Notes: a model not told the origin generated them from the letters alone. A stretch of 64,000 bases of DNA from Riptortus pedestris (GCA_019009955.1 CM032231.1:112092501-112156500), one strand, 5' to 3'; positions 25,865 to 37,960 are shown, numbered from the stretch's first letter. Numbers and translations: made by a program.

Positions 25865-27179
25865 GTGGACTGATTGAATCCAATAGATTTGCTATATAGT
25901 AAAAATTTGTTTTAACAAGAAATATAACAAAACTAATCAAATCACTGTTATCCTATGTGTTTAAAGAATATTTCAGTTTTATTTATTTTTCAGCAACTCA
26001 TAATTTACTTTATTATTGTAAGCAGTATAAAACCTTTTAAGGTTATAGAATTTTAAAGAAAATTCCACAATTAACAATTATGAAAACTCACCGAAACGCT
26101 CTCCATCGGTTTCCATTCATCGTGAAAAGAGTTTCATCAAAAGGATTTTTTGTCTTCTCAAGGAAATCATCAAATCCATGGTCAGTGAAGTGGGTAAAAT
26201 CTTTTATTAGAATTTTTTCAACATAATCTGGATTTTGTACAATTAAAGTAGGTGAAAGAAACTCATAATACCTATACAAAAAATGTCAAAAGTGTATATT
26301 ACTTGTAATTAATGGTTTAAGTTATATATTGTATAAATATTTCAATTCATGGATTGCAATTACCAAGAATTCAAATATAAGTCCGGAAAAAAAAATGTAT
26401 CTTTTTTATTTATTAAAAGTCTGCATTGATATATCTATTTGGGATAATTTGAACCTAGACCTTTATTAAAGTTCTCCTATATCCTTTGGAGAGGCCAATA
26501 TGCTCGGTCTAACAAGCGTTTTTAAATATTGGTCTATATCTTTAAGAAATAAAAAACTTTATGAGCCCTTCTAGTACTGTATTCCTTCCTCGACAAATCT
26601 TTCCTAAACAATTGCCTCTAATCATTCTTAGTTAAAAACTGTCTAAATCCAGAAAAACAATTACTCTGTCTTTTATGTTGGTGCATGCAGTTCGGATAAT
26701 TAAATAGAGAACAAACTGATCTTTGTCATATCAACTTTAATGCCACACAGGAATATTCACAAGGGATGCACATAACAGACTGAGGCTGTGGAGGAGCCTT
26801 CATGATTAATCCACGGCTAAGCAAACATAAAATAATTATCGACCCAATACATCTGCACCCTAATACATCACATTTTTAAAATAGAAGGTGAATGAATTTT
26901 TTTTATCCTAAAAGTAAATTTCGGAATTTTTTAAAAGAATAATATTGTCAAATCTTACCCTAACAGCGGTTCCTCTGGATGTTCTTTGCAAAATTCAAGT
27001 TGTATATCTGCTGGATGTTTCTTTTGTACTAATGTAGGCAGTGAGTTTCCAAAGAAAAATGTAGGTTTCTTATAGTATTTGAGTCCCTTTTTTTCGAAGA
27101 AACGTGAGAGTTTTTTGTGTTTTCTATAATGGTATATTATGAAGGGAATTATTAGAAGTCCCAGGTAAAGAATGAACAT
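19349..27179 (-). CDS. Cytochrome P450, CYP3 clan (CYP6-like), copy B, complete
   Basis: Exons 26959-27179, 26092-26271, 24804-24962, 24344-24702, 22162-22380, 21112-21348 and 19349-19521, all bounded by GT-AG with continuous phase, join into 516 codons (515 residues), normal for microsomal P450s. Visible features: N-terminal membrane anchor (about 2-17), WRAFR (130-134), I helix (about 308-330), ETLR (ExxR, 380-383), PERF (435-438) and heme loop FGDGPRVCLA (450-459) with Cys 457 as iron ligand. Such enzymes sit on the ER and use NADPH-P450 reductase to oxidise xenobiotics or endogenous lipids; the substrate is unknown. Oddities: the I helix reads GGFDA, so the conserved oxygen-activating Thr is Ala 327, and the last heme-loop Gly is Ala. 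Exons 1, 3, 5 and 6 have exactly the lengths of copy A (221, 159, 219, 237), showing a tandem duplication. The start follows a splice acceptor one base upstream, as in copy A. Confidence 0.93.
21738..21808 (+). mobile_element. tRNA-like SINE, 3' fragment (intron 5/6 region of copy B)
   Basis: Only the 3' part of the SINE is present: tagataacctgtcctaatta, gccttagaagcaaaacatgg and gcgttaataaataa. Confidence 0.5.
22400..24340. other. Intron 4 of P450 copy B, no recognised element
   Basis: Slightly richer in G and C than neighbouring introns, with a polypurine tract (22651-22670) and a short CAT trinucleotide repeat near 23620-23640. No protein family, SINE or HINE signature was recognised. It could be an old decayed transposon. 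Confidence 0.4.
25813..25859. repeat. (TA)n microsatellite in intron 2 of copy B
   Basis: About 47 bases of alternating T and A. Unlike most TA tracts here it is not flanked by HINE sequence. Confidence 0.9.
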
Positions 27180-29937
27180 CCTGTAAATATTTATAAATAA
27201 AAGGTATATTAATCATTTTGTGCAACAATTATGAACTCAAGTTTTTTTTTTTTTGCTTAGTTGCCAAAAGAATATCACCTACATATTAATTATTATAATT
27301 ACCTGGATATGAATTTCACCCCATTATTATCCGGATTTTGATTTAAAAATTATCTCAAAATGTATAGTTTCTATAATGAGCATTATAATAATGTTTATTT
27401 TTTCAGATGTGCATTTTCCTTCAAACTTGTAATAACCATGTTTTAAAAAAAAAAGGAAAATAAAAATAAATTCCAAAAATGTCATATAGATGTTCTAATT
27501 AACAGAAATACTTCAAACTAATTAATAATTGAAAGGTGTCTTCAGCATCATTGGCTATGGCTATTTTGGTGTTCTTATTATTTGTGAGATGGAATATGTT
27601 TTCAGTATTTCCTCCTGAACCAGAAATTATTATAATTTCTTTTATAACGGAATCTAATTTAAAAATATTTAAATATAAGCTAATCCAAAAATAAATGAAG
27701 TGTTAGAAACTGCACAGAAAATACCATAATGTTTTTGGTCCTGTTATTATTATTAATATTATTTATTAACATCCACTTTTTGCTACAATGGCTAATAATA
27801 ATACAATAGCCATGTTAAAAGGGTGTTTGAAAATTTAGTCTCCCCCCCCCTCCCCATGTTGTGTAAAGGGGACAATTCAGAAGAGTTCATCATAAACAAT
27901 ACACCTACATATTACATATTTGAATTATGTTGATTTTTTTCTTCACAGTATATTTTATATCACATAATAGCATATTTAGAGCACTAGCTTCAAAAAAAAA
28001 AAGATTCAGCCTCCACAAAGCTTGAGTAACTTCTTACTTATTGGGTTTCCAAGTCTAAAATTTATTTCAGTACTTTTGTTTATTTAGAGGAAATAATTAA
28101 GTTAAACCTATACTGTTTCTACTACTTCTGATGCTGAATTGCTCTGGGATATTAACCATACTTTCATGCCTTTGTGTCCTAACAGCCACATTATTCTTAA
28201 ATACGTCCAAATGTCTGAGTGTATAACTTTTATGGAGAAGTTGATGGATCAATGATAGTTATGTTAGACAGGAGTTGCACCAACAAAACAATAGAATGCA
28301 GGGAAAATCTCACTGAATAGTACCTTTTTTTTTACTAGTTGATCCCTACGATAGATTGACATACAGCACATATATGAACAGGGAATTGAAGAAAAAGAAT
28401 GATATAGAGAAAAATAAATACAGAATCTAGCTATTCTAAATTGCGTACTTGTTTGACAGAGGATTTTCCATAGCTGAAACCAAGAAGGATGCTTAGAAAT
28501 TTTGTAACCCGAAACGTTACTACTGACCCTTAAGATGAAGAGACTTATTAGAGTGGAGTCCAAAAAAATATTCATAATTATTCTTCATGAAACCAGACAA
28601 AAATTGTAAATGTATTATGGATTATATCTGCCCGATAGATGATAGGATCACAATAGGTCATCTATGGAGTAATTTATGTTGATTGCAAAGGAGCAGGGAC
28701 AAAAGGATCTTTCCAATAACAGAGTTCACTCATCAATACAATTAGAAAACTAGTCTCCAGCCTTCAAGAAATTAATTACTAGGATGAAACAAATAGACCA
28801 ATAAAGAAAAGCAATGATACAACAGGCCTTTGCTTGGTAAGTTATTGATAACATGTAGAATTGATTTTCATTTGATAGAGGGATTGAAAATTAAACTCTG
28901 GAATGGAAAATGTTCTATTTCTATATTTTCTATCTGGCTGTCCATGAATTATGGTAATGTAGGAAATTATGAGGTAGTGACATTCAATAAGAATTGTCCA
29001 TTGCATATATTTTCTTTTATCCAAGCAGTAATATTGCCAATTAGAAGATAAATCATTAGACAAGCAATATATAACAAACATGAGGTCAATAGAGAAGACT
29101 TCAAACATTTAGTTAAAGGATAAAAAAATGAAATATTTCAGGTTAATAGGATATATGGTGGTAAACTTATACAAAAACTGTCAGAAGGAAACACTTAGAA
29201 AGAATTCAAGCAGTCAGAGAAATGATGTCAGAAAAACTGATGGGGAACACTTCTATAGTTCTATATGATATGACAGGAATACAATATGTTTATTGAATAA
29301 TCATTTAATGTGATATCCTTAAATATTTTTTTAATCCAACAATTTTAAAGAAAAGGAATGAAATAAAAAACCTAAAATGAGTTAATGCCACTGAGGATGT
29401 TTGCTCCGTTCATAAAAATTACTTGTATAAAAACAAACAAGAAGCACCAAAACAATTTATTTTTATTGTAGAATTAAATAATAAAATTATTATTTTCCTG
29501 CACAGCTATATTCATTTATATCCATGATTATGAAATATTGTTGTATAAACTAGTTATAATTTTATTTCTTGTTTATTTAATGATTAGATATGAAAGCACT
29601 ATAGTGTGAAAACAAACATCAAAAATATGCATAATAATATAACAAGGAAATGAACTTAATGGATATTTTTTGTATGAATAAATAAAAATAGTTTCCATTA
29701 TAGAAAAAAATTACATTTAATTATTTTGTAGAATTTAGAATTCATTTTTTTTGTCTAATAAAATTCCAAGATGATGTAGACAGTTTTTCTTTTCTTTTCC
29801 TTTTTTTAACTTTTCATATTGTAATTGGAGTGCTTGATTTAATTCTCTCTTTAGCCTAGGGATTAATTTGGTGACAGACTTATTAAATAAAAACCCTTAG
29901 TTGTGCCCAGAGAAGAAAGGGTAGTTAATACCTTTAG

Positions 29938-29991
<54 letters not shown>

Positions 29992-30380
29992 TTACATCCA
30001 CTCTTAGTAACATATGTAAAAGGAATTCACACAAATAAAATCATGCCTATAAAACATAATAAATCTTTTAACAAATACATTTGAAATATGCAGAAGCAAG
30101 GCATTTGAGAGAAACTGGATATACAGAAGGACGAAAATGTCCCCTCCAAATACACAGTTATATTAATTGAATATATCTTAAAGGTCCAAAAACAATTGTT
30201 GGTATTTTAGCAAGGAATAAGATGTTTACTTAATAGTCACTTACTTTTAATGTGATATGTGTAGATCAAATCTATACAAATATCTAAGTTAATATTCCAA
30301 TTTGAAAAAAAATATACATATAACAACTATTACAAAAAATCAAATTTGCAAATAGATTGGACAGTTAACATTTTTCAATG
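27180..30380. other. Intergenic DNA upstream of P450 copy B
   Basis: Should include the copy B promoter and a non-coding first exon (splice acceptor at 27180-27187, as in copy A), neither of which could be placed. Recognisable items: SINE tail on - strand at 27763-27798, a diverged + SINE fragment at 29840-29942 and a (TA)n tract at 29942-29988. The stretch 28200-29300 is less AT-rich and has weak open frames on the - strand that match nothing I recognise. Confidence 0.4.
29942..29988. repeat. (TA)n microsatellite
   Basis: About 47 bases of alternating T and A following a diverged SINE fragment. Confidence 0.9.
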
Positions 30381-30384
30381 AACT

Positions 30385-31140
30385 CATAGCAATAGATATT
30401 TCGAATTCGCCTCTCCTTCGTTGTTCGATTTTAGTCATGAACGAGCTTGATCTTTTGTTTTACATGAAACATTCAAAATATCTAGTATAGTATTGGTTAA
30501 GAAAATTCACCAAATTGATCAAACCAATTGAGTGGTAACAGAAAAATATCAATGTATATTTCAAAAATCCCATCATTAATAGCTTATTGCCTTTATAGAA
30601 AATATGTTACTAAAAAGATCATAAAGCATGGATTGTGTAAACTAAGCAGATTTCCAACGTGCTGGAATGGCACACTACTGAACTCTGCTCGTCTTATGTT
30701 CTCTATTTTTAAATAAAAATCTGCAGAGTAGAAGATGGGGTTTACTAAATTCTGAAAACAAGAAAGTACAAACAAATTGCTTTATTTTGGATCTGTAATT
30801 GTATACTTAAAGCTCTAAAATGGAAATTGTGCCCTATCAAAGAGCAATAGCAACAGAGAAACTAGAATAATCGAGTTCTACTGAACCTAATTGCATAGTC
30901 ACTATTAAGTGCAAAGTAAATTCTGGTGACAGGAAAATTCCCCCCAAAAAAAAATTGAACCTGGAAGGTAGTTAAATTAAACATTCCTCATGCAGGGGCT
31001 GCCTAAAACTATGCAGATGTCCCACATGTTGGAATGGGACACTGATAATCTCATCTTAACATCTGATCTCTGTTTCGTCCATAATAAGAACACTATGTAA
31101 AAAGGAATCAAAAATTTAGGTAGGCATTAGATGTTTAGTT
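30385..31140 (-). mobile_element. Cluster of decayed reverse-oriented HINE fragments
   Basis: At least three fragments on the - strand. Around 30391-30480 is the inverted internal block (gagcttgatcttttgtttta). At about 30616 is the inverted 3' terminus (gtgtaaactaagcagatttc). At about 30990 is another inverted 3' terminus (gcaggggctgcctaaaac, atgcagatgtcccac). None has a clear 5' end; they appear truncated by one another. Confidence 0.55.
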
Positions 31141-32310
31141 CATAGTGAAAATCGAATGAGTGGAATTAGGGGTTTACTGATTGATGAAATCAGACAACCA
31201 CTAATAACTTAGTTAATAAATTTGGTTATATAAAATTTTTGAACCTACACACAATACCGGATATGCTTGAATATATATTTTAATTTTTGAAGAGAAATTT
31301 CCGAAATTGCATGACTACCTTAATAGTTGATTTCCATAAAAAAAAAAAGACAAGTCTATCAAGAAGGGGTAATGTAAACTAAGCTGATTTCTCGAGTGCT
31401 GGATTCGCACACTATTAATCCATATTAACATATATTCTCTATTTTTCAGCTCTCAGTAAACATAGCATGTTAGCAATAATTCAATATATCATGATACAAC
31501 TTATTCCTAACTGGAATACGAAACATTGTCTTCCATGAATCTATATTACGTAAAATACATGCAGGCACTACTCAGCAATTAAGATTTTATGGTTTAGACC
31601 TAAAAATGTTTATACCATACTTAATATTAATTTTTTAAATTTTTATTTATTTATTTTTTTTTTTTTTATCTGAGGCCCTAGTATGCCTTTGCCTTGGAGA
31701 ACCCCTAACCTCCCTTTAATATTAACCTCTTCTATGATCACTAAAGATCATATTCGTTAATGGCTGGGAGGGGGAATTAGAAAATTCAAAATATAGACAT
31801 ATTATGAGTCAAATCGAAAAATCTTGTTTAACTATTGATGCTCTGCAATTGTTGCTATATACATTTTCTCGTTATTCAAATATTAATCGAGTTAATGTAC
31901 TTTCTTGTTTCCAGCATCCAATAAACCCCCACTACTACTCATTGAATTTCAACTTAGAAATAAAGAATATATGGTAATATGGATTAATAGTGTGCGAATC
32001 CAGCACTCGGATAATCAGCTTAGTTTACATTACCCCTTCTTGACGGACTTGTTTTTTTTTTATGGAAATCAACTATTAAGGTAGTCGTGCAATTTTGGAA
32101 ATATCTTTTCAAAAATTAAAATACATATTCAAGCATATCCGGTATTGTGTGTAAGTTCAAAAATTTTATATAACCAAATTTATTAAAAAGTAGTGATCTA
32201 CAATTCTTCTTCATTGAAATTTTAATATTAACAAAGTTATTTGTGGTTGTCTGATTTCATCAATCAGTAAACCCCTAAGTCCACTCATTCAATTTTCACT
32301 TTGAACTAAT
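31141..32310. repeat. Large inverted repeat built from HINE sequence
   Basis: The left arm (about 31141-31430) reappears as its reverse complement at about 31968-32310, separated by roughly 540 bases. Both arms contain a HINE 3' terminus (taatgtaaactaagctgatt on the left, its complement on the right) and the flanking text with attgatgaaatcagac. The right arm has an extra segment of about 50 bases near 32190-32240. Similarity is high by eye over most of the arms. Confidence 0.7.
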
Positions 32311-32369
32311 AAATAATAATTTTTTAAGAATAATAATTTTTATAGAAAAATTAATTTTCTTTAGTATTA

Positions 32370-32661
32370 GTTTCATACAATGTTTCAACCCGACTTTGAA
32401 TTACAGACATATTTCGAATTATCAAAATTCCCCCTCCTGACCTCATCTCCAACTGTTCAGAATTTCAACCTATAACGAACTTTATCTTTAGTTTTACATT
32501 TAAATATCGAGTTAAAATTGCTAGGGCGTCAACAGACACACACACACACACATGTACAGTTTTGAACAGACTTCATTTACTGGGTAGGATGATGGACATT
32601 TGAGGAAATTTTTCGAAAATCACGTCATAAGTACGACCTCAATAAGAGGAAATCTGCTAAA
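32370..32661 (-). mobile_element. HINE fragment with intact 5' terminus, reverse orientation
   Basis: Reads on the - strand from TTTTAGCAGATTTCC at 32661 through the family 5' body (gtacttatgacg, tttcctcaaatgtccatc, gaagtctgttcaaaact), a short CA repeat and the inverted 'gttactaccaaactcg'-like block. Missing its 3' end. Confidence 0.6.
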
Positions 32662-32759
32662 AATTATTCTCTTACTGTCAAACTCTAAACATGACACTCC
32701 GCCGAAATAGGGACGTGTTGTGTTCTCTCAATTCAATAAAGTACAAAACTAGAAATTCA

Positions 32760-32980
32760 TTTAGCAGATTTCCCTTGAGGGAAATCATGTATTGAGATTG
32801 TACTATATATATATACATACCGTTTTGAACGGACCTAATTTCGTCTTCTCCTGCGAAGGATCGATGGACATTTGAAAAAAAAAAAAAAAATCAGAATGAG
32901 TACTACGCCAAAGGTCGGCCGTTGACGTAGTACTCATTTTGATTTTTTTTTATTATTATTATTAAGGGAAATCTGCTTAA
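32760..32980. mobile_element. Two HINE 5' termini facing each other with a long hairpin between
   Basis: A + oriented 5' end (TTTTAGCAGATTTCCC at 32760) stops after about 50 bases. It is followed by inverted 5' body sequence (gttttgaacggacc...gatggacatttg) that closes with an inverted 5' terminus near 32965-32980 (gggaaatctgct). Between them, 32875-32890 plus 32891-32907 pair with 32926-32951. The stem is a 17-bp core (tcagaatgagtactacg, one mismatch) extended by A/T runs, with an 18-base loop. Confidence 0.6.
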
Positions 32981-33538
32981 AGAACAAAAATTAAAAAAAA
33001 AGGAAATGAAGAAAGGGAGGGTTGAGGCCTAACGAAAGATGGATATCCTTATTTGGGACTAGTGGGATATATATATAGGTTGGCATATTAGTTTGAATAA
33101 ATTAATTATTATTACCACATTTAAAGAAGTATTCAATTGAAACGAACCTGTCTTCAGCAAAATATTATCAGATGCTGCGTTCTCTAGGATTGGTTTAACG
33201 AAACTACTAGTCTACAAGCGGTTGGCCTTGGACGCTGATATCTGCAAGATATTGCCTCTTAAAGGGTCAAGACCAATTTTTATTTACATGTCCCAACTAC
33301 TTCGGGACTCCTCTTCAATCTCTTCGCGAATCAAATTTGGATTCTTTTTGCAGTACAAAAGAACGGCCTATCTCTGTGATTGATTATACAACACTGTTAT
33401 TATAAAACATGGCGTCATTTATGAATAGTTAAGAATTATTGCTTATAACCTAACATAAATAGTACCAGCACTTCACTTTTAGTTGTGTCAGAAAGACATT
33501 TTTGTCAGTGATATCTGAAAATGTACGTCATTACTCAT
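32981..33538. other. Unassigned sequence between HINE copies
   Basis: No gene or known repeat recognised. The part at 33150-33370 has a more balanced base composition than the surroundings and no long open frame. Confidence 0.4.
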
Positions 33539-33822
33539 ATTAGCGGATTAGTCTTAAGGAAAATCAGCTGTTGATATTGTACTCCTTATGGAATTTTCGA
33601 AACGTTTCTTCTATGTCCATCGAAGATATATCCAGGAGATGTCAATAGTTCATAATTTTATATACATACATATAAAGTTTATTAATGGTTGAATTCGAAC
33701 AATGGGGGGGGGGAGTTCTTTAGAGGGGGGAAGAAATATAATTTCAAAAATTTACGGATCGAAATATTCTATAGAACCAATCTTATTGCAAATTTAATGT
33801 CTCATAAATTTGGTTATTCACA
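33539..33822 (+). mobile_element. HINE, truncated 5' part
   Basis: Decayed 5' terminus (TTAGCGGATTAGTC) and 5' body, then a jump to the G-rich 'ggggggg...ttcaaaaattt' internal block. Interrupted at 33823 by the next copy's intact 5' end. Confidence 0.6.
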
Positions 33823-34620
33823 TTTTAGCAGATTTCCCTTAAGGAAATCAGCTATTGAGGTCGTACTCATGACGCGATTTTCGTAATTTTTCTTAGAATG
33901 TCCATCGATCCTACCTAGGAGATGTCGAAAATGAGGTCCGTTCAAAACTGTACATATATATATTTCTCTGTTACCACTCTAGCGGTAGCAATTATTGTTA
34001 GTAGTTTTATGTACAAAGAAAGATCAAGTTCGTTAACAGCTGAAATCAGACCAGTGGAAGGGGAAGTTTAGAGGGGAGGAATTTCGAAAAATCGATATGT
34101 CTATGTTATGATACGCCGAATGGAAAAATTGTAAAAACAATCTTATTGCAAAAAAATTTACTATAAATATTGTTCTATGCATATTTTCCGTGTAATGAGA
34201 ATTAACCGAGATATTTGGATTTTATAGTTTTCCACTTTCAGTAAACGCCTACTCCTACTAGTGCCATATTAATAATAAGTTGATACTGTATCATGAACCA
34301 CTTCATTACACGGATAAATACCAAATATTGTTTTCATTGAACTTTTACTTTGTGTGGTATATGCAAATACGTTCTGTTGACCCCCTCCCCCTTCTTTCGT
34401 TTTTGATTACTACAATTTGAGTGATTGAGATGAAACAGATTCTGATTCATTACAATTTACTCCACGAGCTATAGTAAATTGTTTTCAATAAAATTAATAT
34501 GTTATATTCAGATATATTTCATTAATTGTTCCTCTTTCCGATCTGGAATAATTCTATCTATTCAGCTCAGCGATGTTCGCTGCCCTGTTACCCCCCCCCC
34601 CCCACCCTTCTACTTATCTG
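33823..34620 (+). mobile_element. HINE with intact 5' end, 3' end missing
   Basis: Starts TTTTAGCAGATTTCCC and follows the family order through tttctctgttaccactctag, a block with accgagatatttgg, and cacttcattacacg. It loses similarity after the C-rich run near 34591, directly before the next copy. Confidence 0.75.
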
Positions 34621-34757
34621 TTTTAGCAGATTTCCCTTGAGGGAAATCAGCTATTAAGGTCATACTCATGACGCGATTTTCGAAGAATTTCTTCAAATGT
34701 CCATCAATCCTACCCAGGAGATGACGAAAATGAGGTCCGTTCAAAATTATATATCTA
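34621..34757 (+). mobile_element. HINE 5' fragment interrupted by repeat family 2
   Basis: About 137 bases of well-preserved HINE 5' end (TTTTAGCAGATTTCCC with the full palindrome). It breaks off in its TA tract, where family 2 begins (ctagctaaggtacccggc). Confidence 0.75.
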
Positions 34758-36438
34758 CTAGCTAAGGTACCCGGCTTCGCCCGAGAATTCCTTTGAGGCT
34801 GAATGAAGATGGTATGTTTTTGGCAAGGCTTTACTTCCCACAATATTTTTTTTATTTCCCTGCCCCAGTGTTTAGAATTTATACCCGTCGTTACTGTGGA
34901 TTTGTTAATAATAAAATTATTTGTTATTTAAGACTTCACTGTCCTCAATATTTTTATATTTCCCGTCCTCTGTGTATGTCGTTTTTTTTTATAACCTAAT
35001 GGACCATATAATTCATAATCCTAGAAAGTATTCTATCTTCCAAACCACGTATGAATAAGTTCCTTTCCCTTCATGCGGTACGATGTCCAACGGTGACAGC
35101 TGTTTTAGGTACGTCATAGCCGCTATTAAAATATTCTTTCATAAGTCTCGATTGTAAACTGTGTATTCATATTGGTTTTCAGTAAAGTATATCATAATAC
35201 ATTAACGGAGCAGAGTTAATAAATACCAGAAAAACCTAGGTGCACCTCCCTAGCGTTCATTCTTCTAAATTATTTATTTATGGTAATTAAAGAAATTCAC
35301 ATTCCTGAGAATAATAATACATTGCTATAAGCATCAATTAACATGTACCTAAACATAGACCAATATGAGGTCGGAAGGGAAGCGGCAGAACTGATAGGAC
35401 AAAGGAAGTAGCTCGACACCTACATAGCCTCAGTGCTGCCAACCTGTAATGCATTTTGGATAGCTATCCTTTAATACATTCAAATATATTAAAAAATCAT
35501 ATTACATTATCTTCACAATTCTAAAACTGTTTCAAATATTTTTCACTTTTTAATTAAATAATGTATTAAATACACTTAGAGAAGGGTGGGGGCAGTATAC
35601 CTTATTTGGTGCAAACTGTTACTGGCGTTAAAAAATAACATAGTTTTGAATTATTAAGGATAAAATTTGAACATGGATTTGAATTAACTTATCCAGGTGA
35701 GATACCTGGGTAGTTCATATTGGAATGTATTGTTGAGCATATCAATATTTCTAAGCAAATTACTTGCTTCATACCTTATTTTACAAAAAAAAATAATTAT
35801 AAAACAAAATTTACACTAATTAAAAAAGTAAACAACTAATGTTATGTGCACGATTAACAAATAGACGATGAAATATCGCGAATTTTTATTTCAGGCCTCC
35901 CTTATAACCCCCATTCCCCTTTGAACCTAAAATTTTTAATATACCTTATAATCATGGAAGAATTAATGCTAATTTACATACCGAGTGTTGTTAAGTTCGG
36001 TTCTACCGTTAGTGCCCAATAAAATAGTTGCTCCCGCTTTAGTTTTTAGCGTATATCTCGTTTATACTTTGTTATAAAAGAAAAGTGTATATAACAAAAG
36101 TTACTCTAAATAACAAAACAAACAGCATTTTTTTATGTTCATATTTGCCGAAAAACCAATAGGAAACGGAATATCGCTATTTTTAATTTCTGGCTTCCCT
36201 TATAACCCCCACTCCTGTTCGTCTCAGAGAATATTAATATAGCCTAAAGTCTAATTTGGGTTAGTAGTAATATACATACCAAGTTTCATAAAATTCGGTT
36301 CAGCCGTTTATGCGTGAAAAGGTAACAGACAAACAGACACCCAAGAAACAAAATGCAGTTATGGTGTCTATGACATGTGAAACGAAAAGTTATCGTGAAA
36401 TTTCGAGAAAAAAATCAATGTACAGACAGAGGTTACAA
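34758..36438 (+). repeat. Interspersed repeat family 2, long copy
   Basis: Begins ctagctaaggtacccggc and ends with the conserved tail ataccaagtttcataaaatt, cggttcagccgtttatgcgt, gaaaaggtaacagacaaac and a final cagacagaggttacaatttt. The same tail occurs at 40980-41186 and 48180-48391. No coding capacity was seen. The tail resembles motifs common in insect interspersed repeats; I cannot assign a class. The 3' end abuts a complete HINE exactly. Confidence 0.6.
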
Positions 36439-37169
36439 TTTTAGCAGATTTCCCTTAAGGGAAATCAGCTATTGAGGTTGTACTCATGACGGAATTTTCG
36501 AAATTTTTCTTCAAATGTCCATCGATCTTACCTAGGAGATGACGAAAATGAGGTCCGTTCAAAACTGTATATATCTATCTATCTATACTGCTCAAAAATG
36601 AATAATTTCTATATATATATTAATGATATTTATAATTTTTAAAAAAATAATGCTAGGCCCCTATATATATATATATATATATTTGTCTGTTACCTCTCTA
36701 GCGGTTGTAATTTTTGTTTGATCGTTGCCAAACTCGATATTTGGTCGTTTTATGTAAAAAGAAAGATCAAGGTTAACGGCTGAAATCGGACCAGTGGAAG
36801 GGGAGGTTAAGAGGTGTGGATATTCGAAAATTCGAAATATCTCCGTTACTATACGTCAGGTCGAAAAATTGTATAGACTCAATCACATTGCAAATTACAT
36901 TTACTATAAATATTGTTATATACATTTATTCTCTATCTTGAATATTAACCGAGATATTTGCATTTGTATTCTGCGTGTGGTCTGCAAGAGTCGGCTATGT
37001 TCGGACTTTCCCCCGAGAGCTCTGGCGGCCGTTTCCGTAACTATTCGTCCCTCGTGAATAGGTTTAAAGGTTTCTTACTACTACAGTTGTTATTAGGCAG
37101 ATTTCTCTATTGTAAAACTTCACGTGGGAAATCTGCTTAGTTTACGCAGCCCCTGCGTGCCGGACTTTT
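36439..37169 (+). mobile_element. Helentron-like element (HINE), complete, GC-rich internal variant
   Basis: Perfect 20-bp palindrome GATTTCCCTTAAGGGAAATC at the 5' end, TA tract at 36661-36682, and 3' end GGGAAATCTGCT plus hairpin ACGCAGCCCCTGCGT and CCGGACTTTT. Between about 36965 and 37070 it carries a GC-rich stretch absent from most copies but related to one at 38300-38380. Confidence 0.85.
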
Positions 37170-37727
37170 ATTATTGCTTGGCAAGTTCGCTCAACTATTT
37201 GGACGGGTTGGTTGACCCAAGATGGACCGAGTGGAACGTTGGAGGCCACCGGCTTTCGGCGATCAGTAGTGATTTTTTTTTTCTCCAGGATTACAGGAAA
37301 ACATTAGCGTCTATGTTATTAATGCTCCAATGATGGCGGATATTCAAATTTGGATTTGATTTATTGGCAGCTCCATCAAATATTCCTGAATTTTTAAAAT
37401 AATTTCCTCATTCTTTTTAGGAGAGTTCCTAATGGCATCTAAATTACCCTTGCCATAAATGATCCCCAACACAGCAAAACCATGAGTTTCTTACTTCATT
37501 ATAATTTTGTTACGTTTACAAATAACTTATTTGCAATAGAATAGAAAATTTCTACTTTTAACAGCAAACGTTATATTAACACGGGAGTGGGAACATTGGG
37601 TCATTCTGACCCAGCAACATTTTTGGAGGGCTCTAGAAATTATATTCCTTTACTTCTGAACTTATCGACTAGTCTACCTTCAAACTAGGTTCTGCTGGTC
37701 ATCTGGCAATATTTAGTTGTTTTTTTA
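37170..37727. other. Unassigned sequence
   Basis: No gene or repeat recognised. The first 170 bases are relatively GC-rich and contain a tiny open frame starting ATGGACCGAGTGG (stop after 15 codons), with no support for being real. Confidence 0.4.
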
Positions 37728-37960
37728 TTAGCAGATTTCCCTTAAGGGAAATCAGCTATTGAGGTCGTACACATGACGCGATTTTCGAAAGATTTCTTCA
37801 AAGGTCCATCGATCCTACCTAGGAGATGACGAGAATTAAATCAAAACACTGTATATATTTATATATTATTCTGTTACCGCTCTAGCGGTCGCGACTAAAC
37901 TCGATATCTAGTCGTTTTATGTAAAAAAGAAAGAGGAGATGACGAAAATGAGGTCCGTTC

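Noticed and set aside
28264..29108. Minus-strand open frames of 88-103 codons as genes
   Set aside because: No recognisable motif, no splice-site support, and composition like random AT-rich translation.
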